Shown here: positions 1 through 7,966 of the stretch, in pieces
Numbering within the stretch: position 1 is the first letter of the stretch
How the letters are laid out: the number at the start of each line of letters is the position of its first letter
Assembly: GCA_030066985.1 (NCBI GenBank)
Contig: JASJAN010000073.1
Span: 1-33,124 of the forward strand
DNA length: 33,124 nt
DNA from: Desulfobacterales bacterium
GTDB taxonomy: Bacteria; Desulfobacterota; Desulfobacteria; Desulfobacterales; JAHEIW01
Direction of reading: 5' to 3'
Notes under the pieces: generated by a model
What the model was told of the DNA's origin: nothing
Databases searched by the model: none
The model's input: only the letters and a program-made list of their open reading frames with translations
Program-made: the position numbers and the translations under genes

Positions 1-21
1 CCCCCCTTCCCCACACCTCAA

Positions 22-516
22 TCAATCGAATTTTGGGCTTTGATTCTTGTGACCCAACCACTTAGGCAGATCATCATTTATATCAATAACCCGCATACCA
101 TAAAAAATATGGCACGTTGGTTTAAATTTCGTTGGCACTTTTGATACACCCCCAAAACTAAAAAGTGATGGAAACGCAAGCCACATTTTACGTCCTTCAT
201 CGGCAATAAGGGTGCCACACAAAGCACAACTGACTTTGCAAGGAAGAATTCTCTCGTGTTTGTTGAGTTCATTGTTATAAAAGTTTAGATGATCAATTCC
301 TTGTGTAATTCTGACATCATGTTTATGAAATATAGCTGCCCATTGCATAGGAGCCCCATGCAATTTTTGACATGCCAGGCAATGACATATTTTTGCATCT
401 ACAGGTTCTGAGCATACTTCGTATTGTACCGCATTACAGTAACAACTTGCCCGGTATTTGGCTTTAAAACTAACGTCTGATATCGACGCATAATCTGATC
501 CAAATTCTTTTTTCAT
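22..516 (-). CDS. GFA / CENP-V family zinc-binding protein
   Basis: The 164-residue product has the cysteine pattern of the GFA (glutathione-dependent formaldehyde-activating enzyme-like) fold. A CxC pair lies at residues 25 and 27, a CxCxxC cluster at 44, 46 and 49 (context KICHCLACQ), and a late CxxC at 97 and 100 (CALCGT). In the family these bind two zinc ions, one structural and one near a possible thiol-adduct site. The substrate is not known for most members, so formaldehyde-glutathione activity should not be assumed. The start at 516 is chosen because AGGTGG lies about 7 nt upstream; an in-frame start at 537 has no such site. No signal peptide, so cytoplasmic. It is a monocistronic minus-strand gene diverging from the cytochrome unit that begins at 805. 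Confidence 0.85.
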   Translation of the reverse strand: MKKEFGSDYASISDVSFKAKYRASCYCNAVQYEVCSEPVDAKICHCLACQKLHGAPMQWAAIFHKHDVRITQGIDHLNFYNNELNKHERILPCKVSCALCGTLIADEGRKMWLAFPSLFSFGGVSKVPTKFKPTCHIFYGMRVIDINDDLPKWLGHKNQSPKFD

Positions 517-804
517 TGAATCACCACCTAATTTCACATTTTATTGAAACATTTATACATCAAGAGATGTTCAAATATCAAATTAAACGAGACTATTTCA
601 GCAATAGCACGCTGAGTTTTTGGAAAATGTTGCATAACAGGCGCTTTGACGTTATACACTCTTTTAGTCTGTGAGACCTATTTAGAGTTTGGAGAAAACT
701 TGCTAATGCAAGCCTAACAAATTTCCCTTAAAAGAGATAAAACCAAGCATTGAATGTTAGTTATCATGGATAGATCGAAATTGACTTCAATATAGGAGGA
801 GCAG
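517..804. other. Divergent intergenic region before the cytochrome unit
   Basis: This AT-rich gap separates the GFA gene from the selenocytochrome gene and must hold promoters for both. I see no close match to a sigma70 or sigma54 consensus. The only clear signal is the strong ribosome binding site AGGAGG at about 795-800, serving the ATG at 805. Short frames on either strand here have no ribosome binding site or recognisable protein features. Confidence 0.4.
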
Positions 805-2961
805 ATGTTGATCCGGAGCGCACCTTCTCGTATTTTAGTTTTCATGACTTTTTTTACGCTTTGTATCTCTTTCACATTAGGCCTGACCGATTTATCGGCC
901 CAATCCAGTTGTGTGTCCTGCCACACGCAAGAAAATCTGCTGAAAAAAAACCTTGCGCCGAAAGTAGAAAAGAAGTCGGCCTTAACCTCTGGGGCTGGCT
1001 GAGGCGGATCCGTGGCTCCGTTGGAGCCTCAAAAAAAGGTTCTGGTGGCAACTGAATTTTTAGACAGTGAACATGGCGAGATCGAATGCGAAACCTGCCA
1101 TGGCGGCAATGCCGATGCGCAAGATAAAGGCCTTGCACACGGAGGTATGGTACCGAGTCCCTCCTTAAGCGATCCGGAAGGCACCTGCGGTGAGTGCCAT
1201 GAAGAAATTGCCGCTTCGGCTAAAAATTCGCTGCATGTCACTTTGGGGCCCTTTGCAACCATTCTGGAGAGTCGTACTGACCAGGACAAATACAAGACCA
1301 TCGACATGGGCCGTGAGCGCCATTGCAGCCAATGCCACACCAGCTGCGGCGGCTGTCATGTCAGCCGGCCGGCATCGGTGGGCAAGGGATTTGTCAACGG
1401 CCACCTGTTCAAGGCCCGTTCGGACCTGATTAATCAATGCACGGCTTGTCACGGCAGCCGGATTGGCAATGAATACCTTGGCAAAAGGGGCCAGGGTGAC
1501 ATTCACGCCATCAAGGGCAACATGGTTTGTATTGACTGCCACAAAGCCGAAGAGATGCATGCGGCTGCTCCTGAAGACTTGAAAGGCCGTTATCATCTAA
1601 AAGAGGCCGCCAAATGTACAGATTGTCACAAGGATTTGCAGCGCGGCCAAATACGGAACCACAATATCCATATCGGCAAGGTGCAGTGCCAAGTCTGCCA
1701 CTCTCAAACCTACACCAATTGCTACAGTTGCCACACGGGCACTGACACGAAGGGGCTGCCCTATTATATCAACCAAAAAGACATCGAAAGCATAAAAATC
1801 GGCCTGGCTTATGAAGCGGATGTCCCGGCAGCGGACTTCAATTTTATGCTGGTACGGCACATTCCCATAGACCCAGAGCTTTTTGCCTATTATGAAAAGA
1901 ACGTCTTTGCAAAATTCGACGAGGTTCCCACCTGGAAAAGGGCCTCACCGCATAACATTCAACGCAAAACCTGGCAAGCAGCCACTTGCAATCACTGCCA
2001 CGGAAACCGGGATTTATTCCTGTCCGATAAAGACCTGCTGGATTATGAGATCAAGGCCAACCAAAAAGTTGTCGTATCCGATATAAGGATACCGGCCAAA
2101 GTCGCGAGAAGCGCAAAACTTGAGATCGACACCTCCGGTGTTAAAACCGACCGGGTAGTGGATGCCCGGTGGCTCAAAGACAACATTGGCAAAGAAAATA
2201 TGGTCATCCTGGACGCCCGTACCGAAGATGCTTACAAAAAGGGACATATAAAAGGTGCCGTGCTGCTCGACCCGATGAAAAGCGGCAAACTGCGCTGGCC
2301 CTGGGAGACCGACACACCCCAACAGCTGCTCGAACCGGAAGAAATCGCCACAGTGTTCGGTGCAAAAGGCATCGCGGTGGAAGATCATATCGTGGTGTAC
2401 GACAATGATGCTTGGAAAGCTGCTTTTCTGCTTTCCGTGTTGGATTACTGCGGAGCCAAAAACATATCGTTTCTGGAGGGCGGCATCGATACCTGGCGGC
2501 GAAACGGCTATTCTATGAGTACCGAAACACCGGTTATCGAGCCCAAAACATTTGAGGTTGACCTGCGGCCGCAATTTATCGTGGACAATCAATTCGTGCG
2601 AAAAAATCTAAACAGTTTGGATGTGATGATTTTAGACATCCGTACCCTCGATCAGTCTAAAAAGCTGACGAAGCATGCCCGCGCACTGAGCTACGGCAGC
2701 ATTCCCGGATCCGTTAAATTCCCGGTTTACGGTCTTTACATGGACCATGCCCAGCTGAAATCACCGCAAGAACTGCTGTGGATCCTCCAACAGCGCGGCA
2801 TCACGCCGGATAAAACGGTGGTAATCACTTGCAACACCGGTGCCTGGGCCGGTGCCGGATTCTTTATGTTACGGTATTTGGGATATCCCGATGTTCGAGT
2901 GCACGATGCGGCTTGGGTTGGTTGGGAAGAATTTGTTCGCTACCCGGGTTGCGGATACTAA
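805..2961 (+). CDS. Selenocysteine-containing undecahaem cytochrome c with tandem rhodanese domains
   Basis: Read through the in-frame TGA at 1000-1002, this gene gives a 718-residue periplasmic protein with Sec at residue 66 (context SGAG-U-GGS). Residues 1-32 form a Sec-type signal peptide. Eleven CxxCH haem sites start at residues 36, 95, 128, 174, 181, 212, 242, 271, 295, 306 and 395. Two rhodanese domains follow (about 449-572 and 595-715). The first has Asp (VVYD, about 533) at the catalytic position; the second keeps Cys676 (ITCNTGAW). The part after the TGA has ten haem sites but no export signal, so it makes sense only fused to the part before it. AGGAGG precedes the ATG. A tetrahaem cytochrome follows 83 nt downstream. 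The likely role is periplasmic electron transfer coupled to a sulfur or selenium species; the substrate is unknown. The main alternative is a nonsense mutation with restart at the GTG at 1012. Confidence 0.8.
1000..1031 (+). promoter_or_regulatory. Candidate bacterial SECIS element following TGA 1000-1002
   Basis: After the TGA there are 11 nt, then GGCTCC (1014-1019), loop GTT (1020-1022) and GGAGCC (1023-1028), a perfect 6-bp hairpin. The apical loop begins with G followed by U, and 17 nt separate the UGA from the loop. As I recall, this fits the general bacterial SECIS pattern read by SelB, and the 11-nt offset matches the distance in E. coli fdhF. An alternative pairing, TGAGGC (1000-1005) with GCCTCA (1026-1031), would place the UGA at the base of a longer stem. 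Confidence 0.72.
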
Positions 2962-3044
2962 TCGCCCAAGCAACGTAGATGAAACTGAAATGTCGTAGAA
3001 TTTTAGTTTGTAGGGTCAGCAACATGACTTCTGGGAGGTAAGGC

Positions 3045-3530
3045 ATGTTAAAATCGATAATGACCGTTATTGTGATTTTCATCTTATTGATCGCCGGCGA
3101 TCTGGCGGCTGTTGCCGAAAAAGCAGAAGTGACAATGGATGCTATTTTCGTGCCGGTGGGCAGGCTTGCGCTTGCGCCGCCGGTCGGTGTTACACCCAAA
3201 CGGTCGGCGGTGGCTTTCCCGCACTCACAGCATTTCGGTTACACCTGCAAAACCTGCCATCACAAGTGGGATGGAAATTCCCAGGTGCAGAGCTGTACCG
3301 CATCGAAATGCCATGATCAGCTATCCTCAATGGGGAAATCCAAAAGGACCAGGGCGAATAAACGGGAAGCGATTCGCTACTATAAATATGCATTCCACCA
3401 ACAATGTATCGGCTGCCACAGAGAGATAAAAAACCATAATAAAAAACTGGAACGGTCAAGAAAAAAGATCACGCAACCACTGCAGTGGCCTGGACCAACC
3501 TCATGTGTTGGTTGTCATCCGAGAGAATAA
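3045..3530 (+). CDS. Class III (c3-type) tetrahaem cytochrome c
   Basis: The 161-residue protein has an N-terminal signal peptide (hydrophobic residues 6-23) and four haem-binding sites: CKTCH at 68-72, the longer CTASKCH at 84-90, CIGCH at 121-125 and CVGCH at 154-158. One CX4CH among CX2CH sites, together with an upstream FPHSQH that can supply distal histidines, is typical of class III cytochromes c of sulfate and metal reducers. It is presumably a soluble periplasmic electron carrier. The ribosome binding site GGGAGGT lies just upstream of the ATG. It sits 83 nt after the selenocytochrome gene on the same strand and is followed by a terminator, so the two are probably cotranscribed and may exchange electrons. 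The direction of flow cannot be read from sequence. Confidence 0.88.
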   Translation: MLKSIMTVIVIFILLIAGDLAAVAEKAEVTMDAIFVPVGRLALAPPVGVTPKRSAVAFPHSQHFGYTCKTCHHKWDGNSQVQSCTASKCHDQLSSMGKSKRTRANKREAIRYYKYAFHQQCIGCHREIKNHNKKLERSRKKITQPLQWPGPTSCVGCHPRE

Positions 3531-3590
3531 AAATTCCACTTTTCGTTTCGAGTTTTTCAGGTCCGGCCTTTCAGCATCATTTAGTTATAG

Positions 3591-3623
3591 AAGCGGTTCC
3601 AGCAGCTTTCTGGAACCGCTTTT
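3591..3623 (+). terminator. Rho-independent terminator of the cytochrome unit
   Basis: The 10-bp perfect stem AAGCGGTTCC (3591-3600) / GGAACCGCTT (3612-3621) has an 11-nt loop and ends in a short T run. It lies 60 nt after the tetrahaem cytochrome stop and 35 nt before the 3' end of the convergent thioredoxin-like gene, so it may serve both directions. Confidence 0.85.
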
Positions 3624-3657
3624 ATACTTGAATTCAACCGGGGATAGCTAAACGTTT

Positions 3658-4158
3658 TTAATTTTGGTTTTGGGTGAGGTCTTTGAGGTATTTCGGAACC
3701 GGACGGTTAGCGCTCGTCAGCGCTTCTACCATGCGGGATGCGACGCCGCTGAGAGTCCAAATTCGATCTTTGCGTGGAATGATGTCGCGACCCTCCGCAT
3801 CGAGAAACCTTATGACCTGGTAGTTCCAGGCCGGTTCGTTGAAGCGTTTGAGGAGTATTTCATCCATGCCGCCATTGCGGTTGTTGTAAACGAGAACCGG
3901 ATAGAATTCATTTTCAATGGCCTCGACAAGAGAGGGATGGGTCAGAACTTCCTGGCCAAATTTTCGCACGCCTGAACATCCCGGGACCTCCTGGAAAAGG
4001 ACGAGGACCGGTATTCCGGTCTCAGCGCTGTTTTTTAAAGCAGCATCAAGATCACGCCCCCATTGAACGTCACCGACTTCGACAGGATTTTCTATTGTTT
4101 GACCGCTAAACGCTGTCAAGACAATTGTAAATGTCATCACAATGGTAAGCACTTTCAT
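3658..4158 (-). CDS. Periplasmic thioredoxin-fold protein with incomplete active site
   Basis: The 166-residue product begins with a signal peptide (residues 1-19). A thioredoxin-like domain follows: strand PVLVLFQE, then the active-site loop VPGCSGVRKFG, and an EPAWNYQVIRFLD segment carrying the proline expected opposite the active site. Related proteins, as I recall them, have a CxxC here. This one keeps Cys61 but has Val64 (codon GTG) in place of the second Cys, so it could form mixed disulfides but not an internal one. It may be a monothiol redox or binding protein. AAAGGAAAA lies upstream of the ATG, somewhat distant. It converges on the cytochrome unit, which suggests but does not prove a periplasmic redox role related to it. 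Confidence 0.75.
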   Translation of the reverse strand: MKVLTIVMTFTIVLTAFSGQTIENPVEVGDVQWGRDLDAALKNSAETGIPVLVLFQEVPGCSGVRKFGQEVLTHPSLVEAIENEFYPVLVYNNRNGGMDEILLKRFNEPAWNYQVIRFLDAEGRDIIPRKDRIWTLSGVASRMVEALTSANRPVPKYLKDLTQNQN

Positions 4159-4297
4159 TTTGTTGTTTTCCTTTCAGTGCGTTTCAAAATTTACCATATG
4201 CACTTATTGGTCTTTTGTCGAACACACCAGGGTCGCAGAAAGCTGAATAGGTTATCCGAAGCATCCCTTAAACATGTCATCTAAATAAGATTATTGC

Positions 4298-4449
4298 GCG
4301 AATATGCAGCCAGGACTGTGCATAAACTCGCTTAATTCTTGCTTAAACCAGCTTTTATTTTATGAACCACTTGAATTCATGTTTAATTTTTTAGATCCAA
4401 CCCTGGGCACCAAATTTTAAGGCACTTAGATTACTCTAAGTGCCTTTTT
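4298..4449 (+). ncRNA. Intergenic element copy A: candidate small RNA ending in a terminator
   Basis: Copy A aligns collinearly with copy B at 10164-10317. Shared blocks are GCGAATATGCA-CCAG-ACTG at 4298-4318 (19 of 21 identical), AGCTTTTATTTTAT at 4350-4363, GGCACC at 4406-4411 and a terminal hairpin from 4419. Offsets from the first block are 52, 108 and 121 nt, against 51, 107 and 123 nt in copy B. The hairpin has a 12-bp perfect stem (4419-4430 / 4435-4446), loop TTAC and a T run on the plus strand. The left neighbour reads away and the right neighbour is the 3' end of a minus-strand pseudogene, so no protein gene on the plus strand explains the terminator. It could be a small RNA or a dispersed repeat; I see no clear promoter. 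Confidence 0.5.
4419..4449 (+). terminator. Intrinsic terminator at the end of element A
   Basis: A 12-bp perfect stem, AAGGCACTTAGA / TCTAAGTGCCTT, closes a TTAC loop and is followed by TTTTT. On the minus strand the hairpin lies about 140 nt beyond the HDOD pseudogene but is followed by a poor T run, so the plus strand is the better orientation. Confidence 0.8.
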
Positions 4450-4589
4450 GGTTAACTCGATTATACCGCTGGAGATCGTCAGCGGAATATACAATTTTCT
4501 CGCCTGCTTTAATTCACAGTTGAGGCATCAACCCCATGTCCGATCCCAACCCTATCCAACAAGGCAGGCGACTACTCGATAAATTTGTT

Positions 4590-5469
4590 TCAATCAAAGG
4601 TCAGGGTATCAGACAATTTTTTCATCCAATTGCGGGTCTTTGCTGCAAATACGTTATATTGCTCAGAATCAATACCCAATCGTTCGAGCACTGAAGAATC
4701 CGGCTGGTTAAGCAGATCATCATCTGACTGACTGTCACCAGTCGTATGACTCAATAAGTTAGCTATATAAACAATTTCAAGGGGCAGATTCGAACTTTCT
4801 AAACCTACTGGGTAGTGGTGCCACCGAACTGCGTCAATAATATAATCTGGAAATGACCATTTGCTTAAAATTAACGCCCCAATTTCAGCATGATCCGTTT
4901 TGAGGACCTCTTTTTCGGCGATAGCAAACGGCACACCTTTTGCACCAAGGCTATCGATTTTGGACTGCTCCGCTTTTACAAATTTTCCCAGGACCAATTT
5001 CCCCAGATCATGTAACAAAGCCGGCGTGAAACAATCTTCGGTTTTATCCAATTTCCTGTTTTTCGCCAAAGCCTCCGCGGTAGTTGAAGACCGCAATCGA
5101 ATGAAGCCAAAGTTCTCCAGGGGACAGCCCGTAGCCTTCAACTGCGGTCGCCATTATTTTATTGGTAGAGGCTGCGACTGCAATTTTTGAAAACCGCTTG
5201 ACCCCCAATAACATAATGGCCTGTTTTAAAGCGGTTACTTTTGCAGGTAGGCCAAAAAAGGCAGAATTAGCCAATCAGAGAACATTCGCGGCAAGCCCCG
5301 GATCTTGACGCATAATTCTTTCGATTTCATCGATCGAAACATTCTTTTCACTGAGAAGAGCCCTAAGCTTAATTCCCGCTTTAGGCATGCTGGGAAATGC
5401 CGACACTGTCTCAAGGATCTTATTTGGTATATCGCTAATCGTCTGTGTATTTTCTGCTGAAATGGCCAT
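4590..5469 (-). pseudogene. Broken HDOD-domain protein gene (nonsense codon plus frameshift)
   Basis: An HDOD signalling protein of about 290 residues is spread over two frames. The N-terminal part (start ATG at 5469, AAAAAGG upstream) reads to ...RQDPGLAANVL and meets TGA at 5277-5275. The same frame resumes LANSAFFGLPAKV...GYGLSPGELWLHSIAV. Near 5085-5095 one extra base shifts the frame, and the rest continues as TAEALAKNRKL...FTPALLHDLGKLVLGKFVK to the stop at 4590. HDOD proteins usually have VLRLANSA at the TGA, so a CGA (Arg) to TGA change is the simple explanation. HDOD proteins are regulatory, HD-domain-like and generally non-catalytic. Two independent lesions argue for a real pseudogene, but sequencing error cannot be excluded. 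Confidence 0.85.
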
Positions 5470-5636
5470 ATCAGCCTTTTTCTATCGGTGACCAAAAGGG
5501 TGTTATCGAACCCGGATACAGTAATCCGTATATTTTTAGTATAACAGATTATTGGGCAATTTCAATTTAGAGTGGCGTATAAAAAAGGGTTTATTCATTG
5601 CTCTGCCGTCCAGCAGCTTTACAACAACAGATGCGG

Positions 5637-5675
5637 TCAGGGCCTGATTAGTGACTGTCGCTAATCAAGCCCTGA
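5637..5675. repeat. Long imperfect inverted repeat (hairpin) without T run
   Basis: TCAGGGC at 5637-5643 plus TGATTAG at 5645-5651 pair with CTAATCA (5661-5667) and GCCCTGA (5669-5675), giving 14 pairs, one C-A mismatch and a 9-nt loop. No T run follows on either strand, so it is not a standard terminator. It lies between the HDOD pseudogene start and the MetE-like gene. The rest of the 320-nt gap (5470-5790) shows nothing clear beyond a weak TTGATT/TAATGT pair at 5702-5730. Confidence 0.6.
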
Positions 5676-5790
5676 TCCCCAATAATAAGGCCTTAAAGAG
5701 GTTGATTTTATGATTATTTTAAAGTAATGTCAAATAGTTACATAGACATATCCCCATATGAAAAAACAGCATAAAAATGGAAATGCTCTC

Positions 5791-6819
5791 ATGGATAACA
5801 TAATCCCCGGCAACCTTCTAACGACTGCCATGGCGGTCATGCCACACACAGATGTGTCTCGGGCGCTTGAGATGGCCCTGACGCTTGACGTACCGTTCTG
5901 GCCTCAGCTGCCCAACTATAGTTACTACGAAGACATGTACGTACAGGCTGCAGAGCATTTCCCCGGCATCATTTTAGACATTGACAAACGCACACTGCGC
6001 TTCTCAATGGATAAATTCACCGAAGAGCTGGAAACGACTTTGTTGCAATTTGATGATCCGACCATGTTTGATATCAGCGAGACCTATTCGGCGGTGTATC
6101 ATCGTTTTTTAGCATTGGATCTGGCCGATCGGCCTGCCATCCGCGGGCAACTGGAGGGGCCCATCAGTTTCGGTTTTAATGTCCTGGATCAGGACGAGCG
6201 CCCGATTCTCTTTGATGATACCGTAAGGCCGTTTATGCTGGATTTTATGGCGCGCCGGCTAAATGTTCAGTTGGCGCGGCTCAAAGAACTCAATGACAAT
6301 GCATTTATGTTTGTTGACGAACCGGGGCTGCAATTTCTGTTTTCTGCCATGGCTGGATACGGTGATCAAAAAGCAAAAGGCGACCTCGATCAATTTTTCG
6401 CACAAGTCGAAAGACCACGCGGCATCCATCTGTGCGGTAATCCTGATTGGGATTTCTTGTTGAACCTGGACATGGATGTACTTTCGCTGGATGTCTACAC
6501 GAACGCGGAAATCTTTTCGTCTTACGCAGGCTCCATCGGCAATTTTTTTGATCGGGGTGGTGTCATTGTCTGGGGCATTGTACCGACAGGGTTCGAAGAT
6601 TTTGAAAAAGAAGAAACACCCTCTATGATCCAGCGTCTCGAAGATGTCTGGAAAATATTGTGGTCCAAAGGCATCGATAGGGAGCAAATGATTAGCAGAA
6701 GCATGATCTCACCGGCAACATGCTGTCTGGTCAATCCGGATAAAGAACGCACAGTAGAACGTGCTTTTTCGTCCGTAATGCAAGTATCTGATCGCTTACG
6801 TGAAAAATACGAGCGCTAA
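5791..6819 (+). CDS. UROD/MetE-like methyltransferase-fold protein
   Basis: The 342-residue protein belongs to the UROD/MetE-like superfamily, related to the C-terminal catalytic half of cobalamin-independent methionine synthase. The N-terminus has a family-like start (TTAMAVMPHTDVSRALEMAL). The zinc or thiol-activating site is visible as IHLCG (His213, Cys215) and a late Cys pair in SPATCCLVNP (311-312); VDEPG near residue 178 matches the acidic segment before it. It lacks the N-terminal half of MetE, so it resembles short 'core MetE' proteins that may take methyl groups from a corrinoid protein; this is inference. The start at 5791 is preferred for GGA 9 nt upstream; the ATG at 5758 adds 11 residues without a site. 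It converges with the L,D-transpeptidase gene at 6871. Confidence 0.8.
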   Translation: MDNIIPGNLLTTAMAVMPHTDVSRALEMALTLDVPFWPQLPNYSYYEDMYVQAAEHFPGIILDIDKRTLRFSMDKFTEELETTLLQFDDPTMFDISETYSAVYHRFLALDLADRPAIRGQLEGPISFGFNVLDQDERPILFDDTVRPFMLDFMARRLNVQLARLKELNDNAFMFVDEPGLQFLFSAMAGYGDQKAKGDLDQFFAQVERPRGIHLCGNPDWDFLLNLDMDVLSLDVYTNAEIFSSYAGSIGNFFDRGGVIVWGIVPTGFEDFEKEETPSMIQRLEDVWKILWSKGIDREQMISRSMISPATCCLVNPDKERTVERAFSSVMQVSDRLREKYER

Positions 6820-6870
6820 GTATGGATTGATTTGAAGGGGGCGTTGGGATCACGGAACCTAATTGAAATT

Positions 6871-7899
6871 CTATGGTCTTATCTCAATAATCGTACCATT
6901 TGGCACCAGCCTGTATATTTCCTGCATCTCTTCGTCTGTAACGGCAATACACCCTTTGGTCCAGTCAAACTTTGCATGCGATTCACCAACCCACGAAAGA
7001 CCATTTTTGATGCCATGGATCATGATATCCCCCCCCGGAGAAACACCCAGCTCTTTTGCGCGCTTTTTATCTTTCTCGTTTGGGTAGGATATATGAAGAG
7101 ACAGGTGATATTCGCTGTTGCTGTTTCTTGAATCGATGGTGTAGATTCCTTCCGGTGTTTTGTTATCGCCCTGCATCACTTTCGGACCAACCGGATTTCC
7201 CCCCAGGGCTATTTTATAAGTTTTGATCACATCGCCCTTTGAAAACAGCGTCAATTGTCGCTCTTTCTTTTCTACCAAGACCTTATCCGCCGGATCCGTC
7301 CGGAGCAGGAAAATCTTATGTTGGAGCGTTTCATTATTTTGTTCGAGCGTTTCAATATTTTCTTGCAGTGAGACAATCTCACTGTCTTTGGTTTTTAGCT
7401 CTCGGCGAGAAGCTTCGATCTGCGTCTGCTGCGCAGCAATTATTTTATCCTTGTTAATGACATTATGGATTTTAAATATCATCATTTGACTGTCCCGCCG
7501 GTATTTACTATCCGGATACTCCTTTACGATTTTCTGAAAACATTCGAGAGACTTTTGATAGTCTTTTTGTTCGTTTTTGGGATGGGCATAAATAATACCC
7601 ATCTCGAAGAGGACTCTGTCCGTTACCGCAGGATGTTTTTCAATAATTTGCTCGTATTTGCTCAGAGAGGCCTGGTATTTTCCCTGGTCGAAATAATCAG
7701 TTGCTTCCCTGGAGAGCGCTCTGGCCTGGTGTCCCCGACTGCATCCGGACACAAGAATTGATGTTATCGTAATGCAGAGCAAGCAAAGGTGAAGATACTT
7801 GCCTATTCCTCGCAGCAATTTATCTGTAACTGTCTCTGTACTTGTTAGTAAGGTGCTCGATAATCGCAAAACCTGTCCTTTGTCCAGAAATATCCGCAA
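6871..7899 (-). CDS. Lipoprotein L,D-transpeptidase with TPR-like and coiled-coil regions
   Basis: The protein has a lipobox (ILVSGC, Cys53), a TPR-like helical region (about 60-150), a coiled coil (about 155-200) and a C-terminal YkuD catalytic domain. The domain shows IMIHGIKNGL (His295) and DWTKGCIAV with catalytic Cys317. YkuD enzymes cross-link peptidoglycan through meso-diaminopimelate or attach lipoproteins to it. The N-terminal region before the lipobox is unusually long and the ATG at 7899 has no ribosome binding site; a TTG start near residue 28-29 would give a normal lipoprotein signal, so the true start is uncertain. It lies just beyond the terminator of a Braun-lipoprotein-like gene, with a second YkuD protein further upstream, which suggests a shared envelope-tethering role. 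Confidence 0.87.
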   Translation of the reverse strand: MRIFLDKGQVLRLSSTLLTSTETVTDKLLRGIGKYLHLCLLCITITSILVSGCSRGHQARALSREATDYFDQGKYQASLSKYEQIIEKHPAVTDRVLFEMGIIYAHPKNEQKDYQKSLECFQKIVKEYPDSKYRRDSQMMIFKIHNVINKDKIIAAQQTQIEASRRELKTKDSEIVSLQENIETLEQNNETLQHKIFLLRTDPADKVLVEKKERQLTLFSKGDVIKTYKIALGGNPVGPKVMQGDNKTPEGIYTIDSRNSNSEYHLSLHISYPNEKDKKRAKELGVSPGGDIMIHGIKNGLSWVGESHAKFDWTKGCIAVTDEEMQEIYRLVPNGTIIEIRP

Positions 7900-7926
7900 T
7901 ACGCATAAGCTGAACGGTGGAAATAG

Positions 7927-7963
7927 AAGGAAGTGGCGTGCTCAAACACCGCCACTTCCTTTT
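7927..7963 (-). terminator. Terminator of the Lpp-like gene
   Basis: A 12-bp perfect stem AAGGAAGTGGCG (7927-7938) / CGCCACTTCCTT (7950-7961) encloses an 11-nt loop. It starts 4 nt past the stop of the Lpp-like gene and ends before the L,D-transpeptidase start. The T run is modest on the minus strand and slightly better on the plus. It probably makes the lipoprotein transcript monocistronic, with some read-through possible. Confidence 0.75.
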
Positions 7964-7966
7964 GAT

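Noticed and set aside
1012-2961. Independent gene starting at the GTG at 1012
   Set aside because: A GAGG lies 7 nt upstream, so initiation is not impossible, but the product would carry ten haem sites without an export signal, and the upstream piece would be a useless signal peptide with one haem site.
4385-4413. tRNA 3' end (GATCCAACCCTGGGCACCA-like) inside element A
   Set aside because: No matching acceptor 5' strand, D arm or anticodon arm lies within 75 nt upstream, and copy B keeps only GGCACC.
5275-5277. In-frame TGA of the HDOD gene as a third selenocysteine codon
   Set aside because: The homologous residue is Arg, not Cys; the only hairpin after it has a short GCC/GGC stem with an all-U loop lacking G; and the gene has a separate frameshift.
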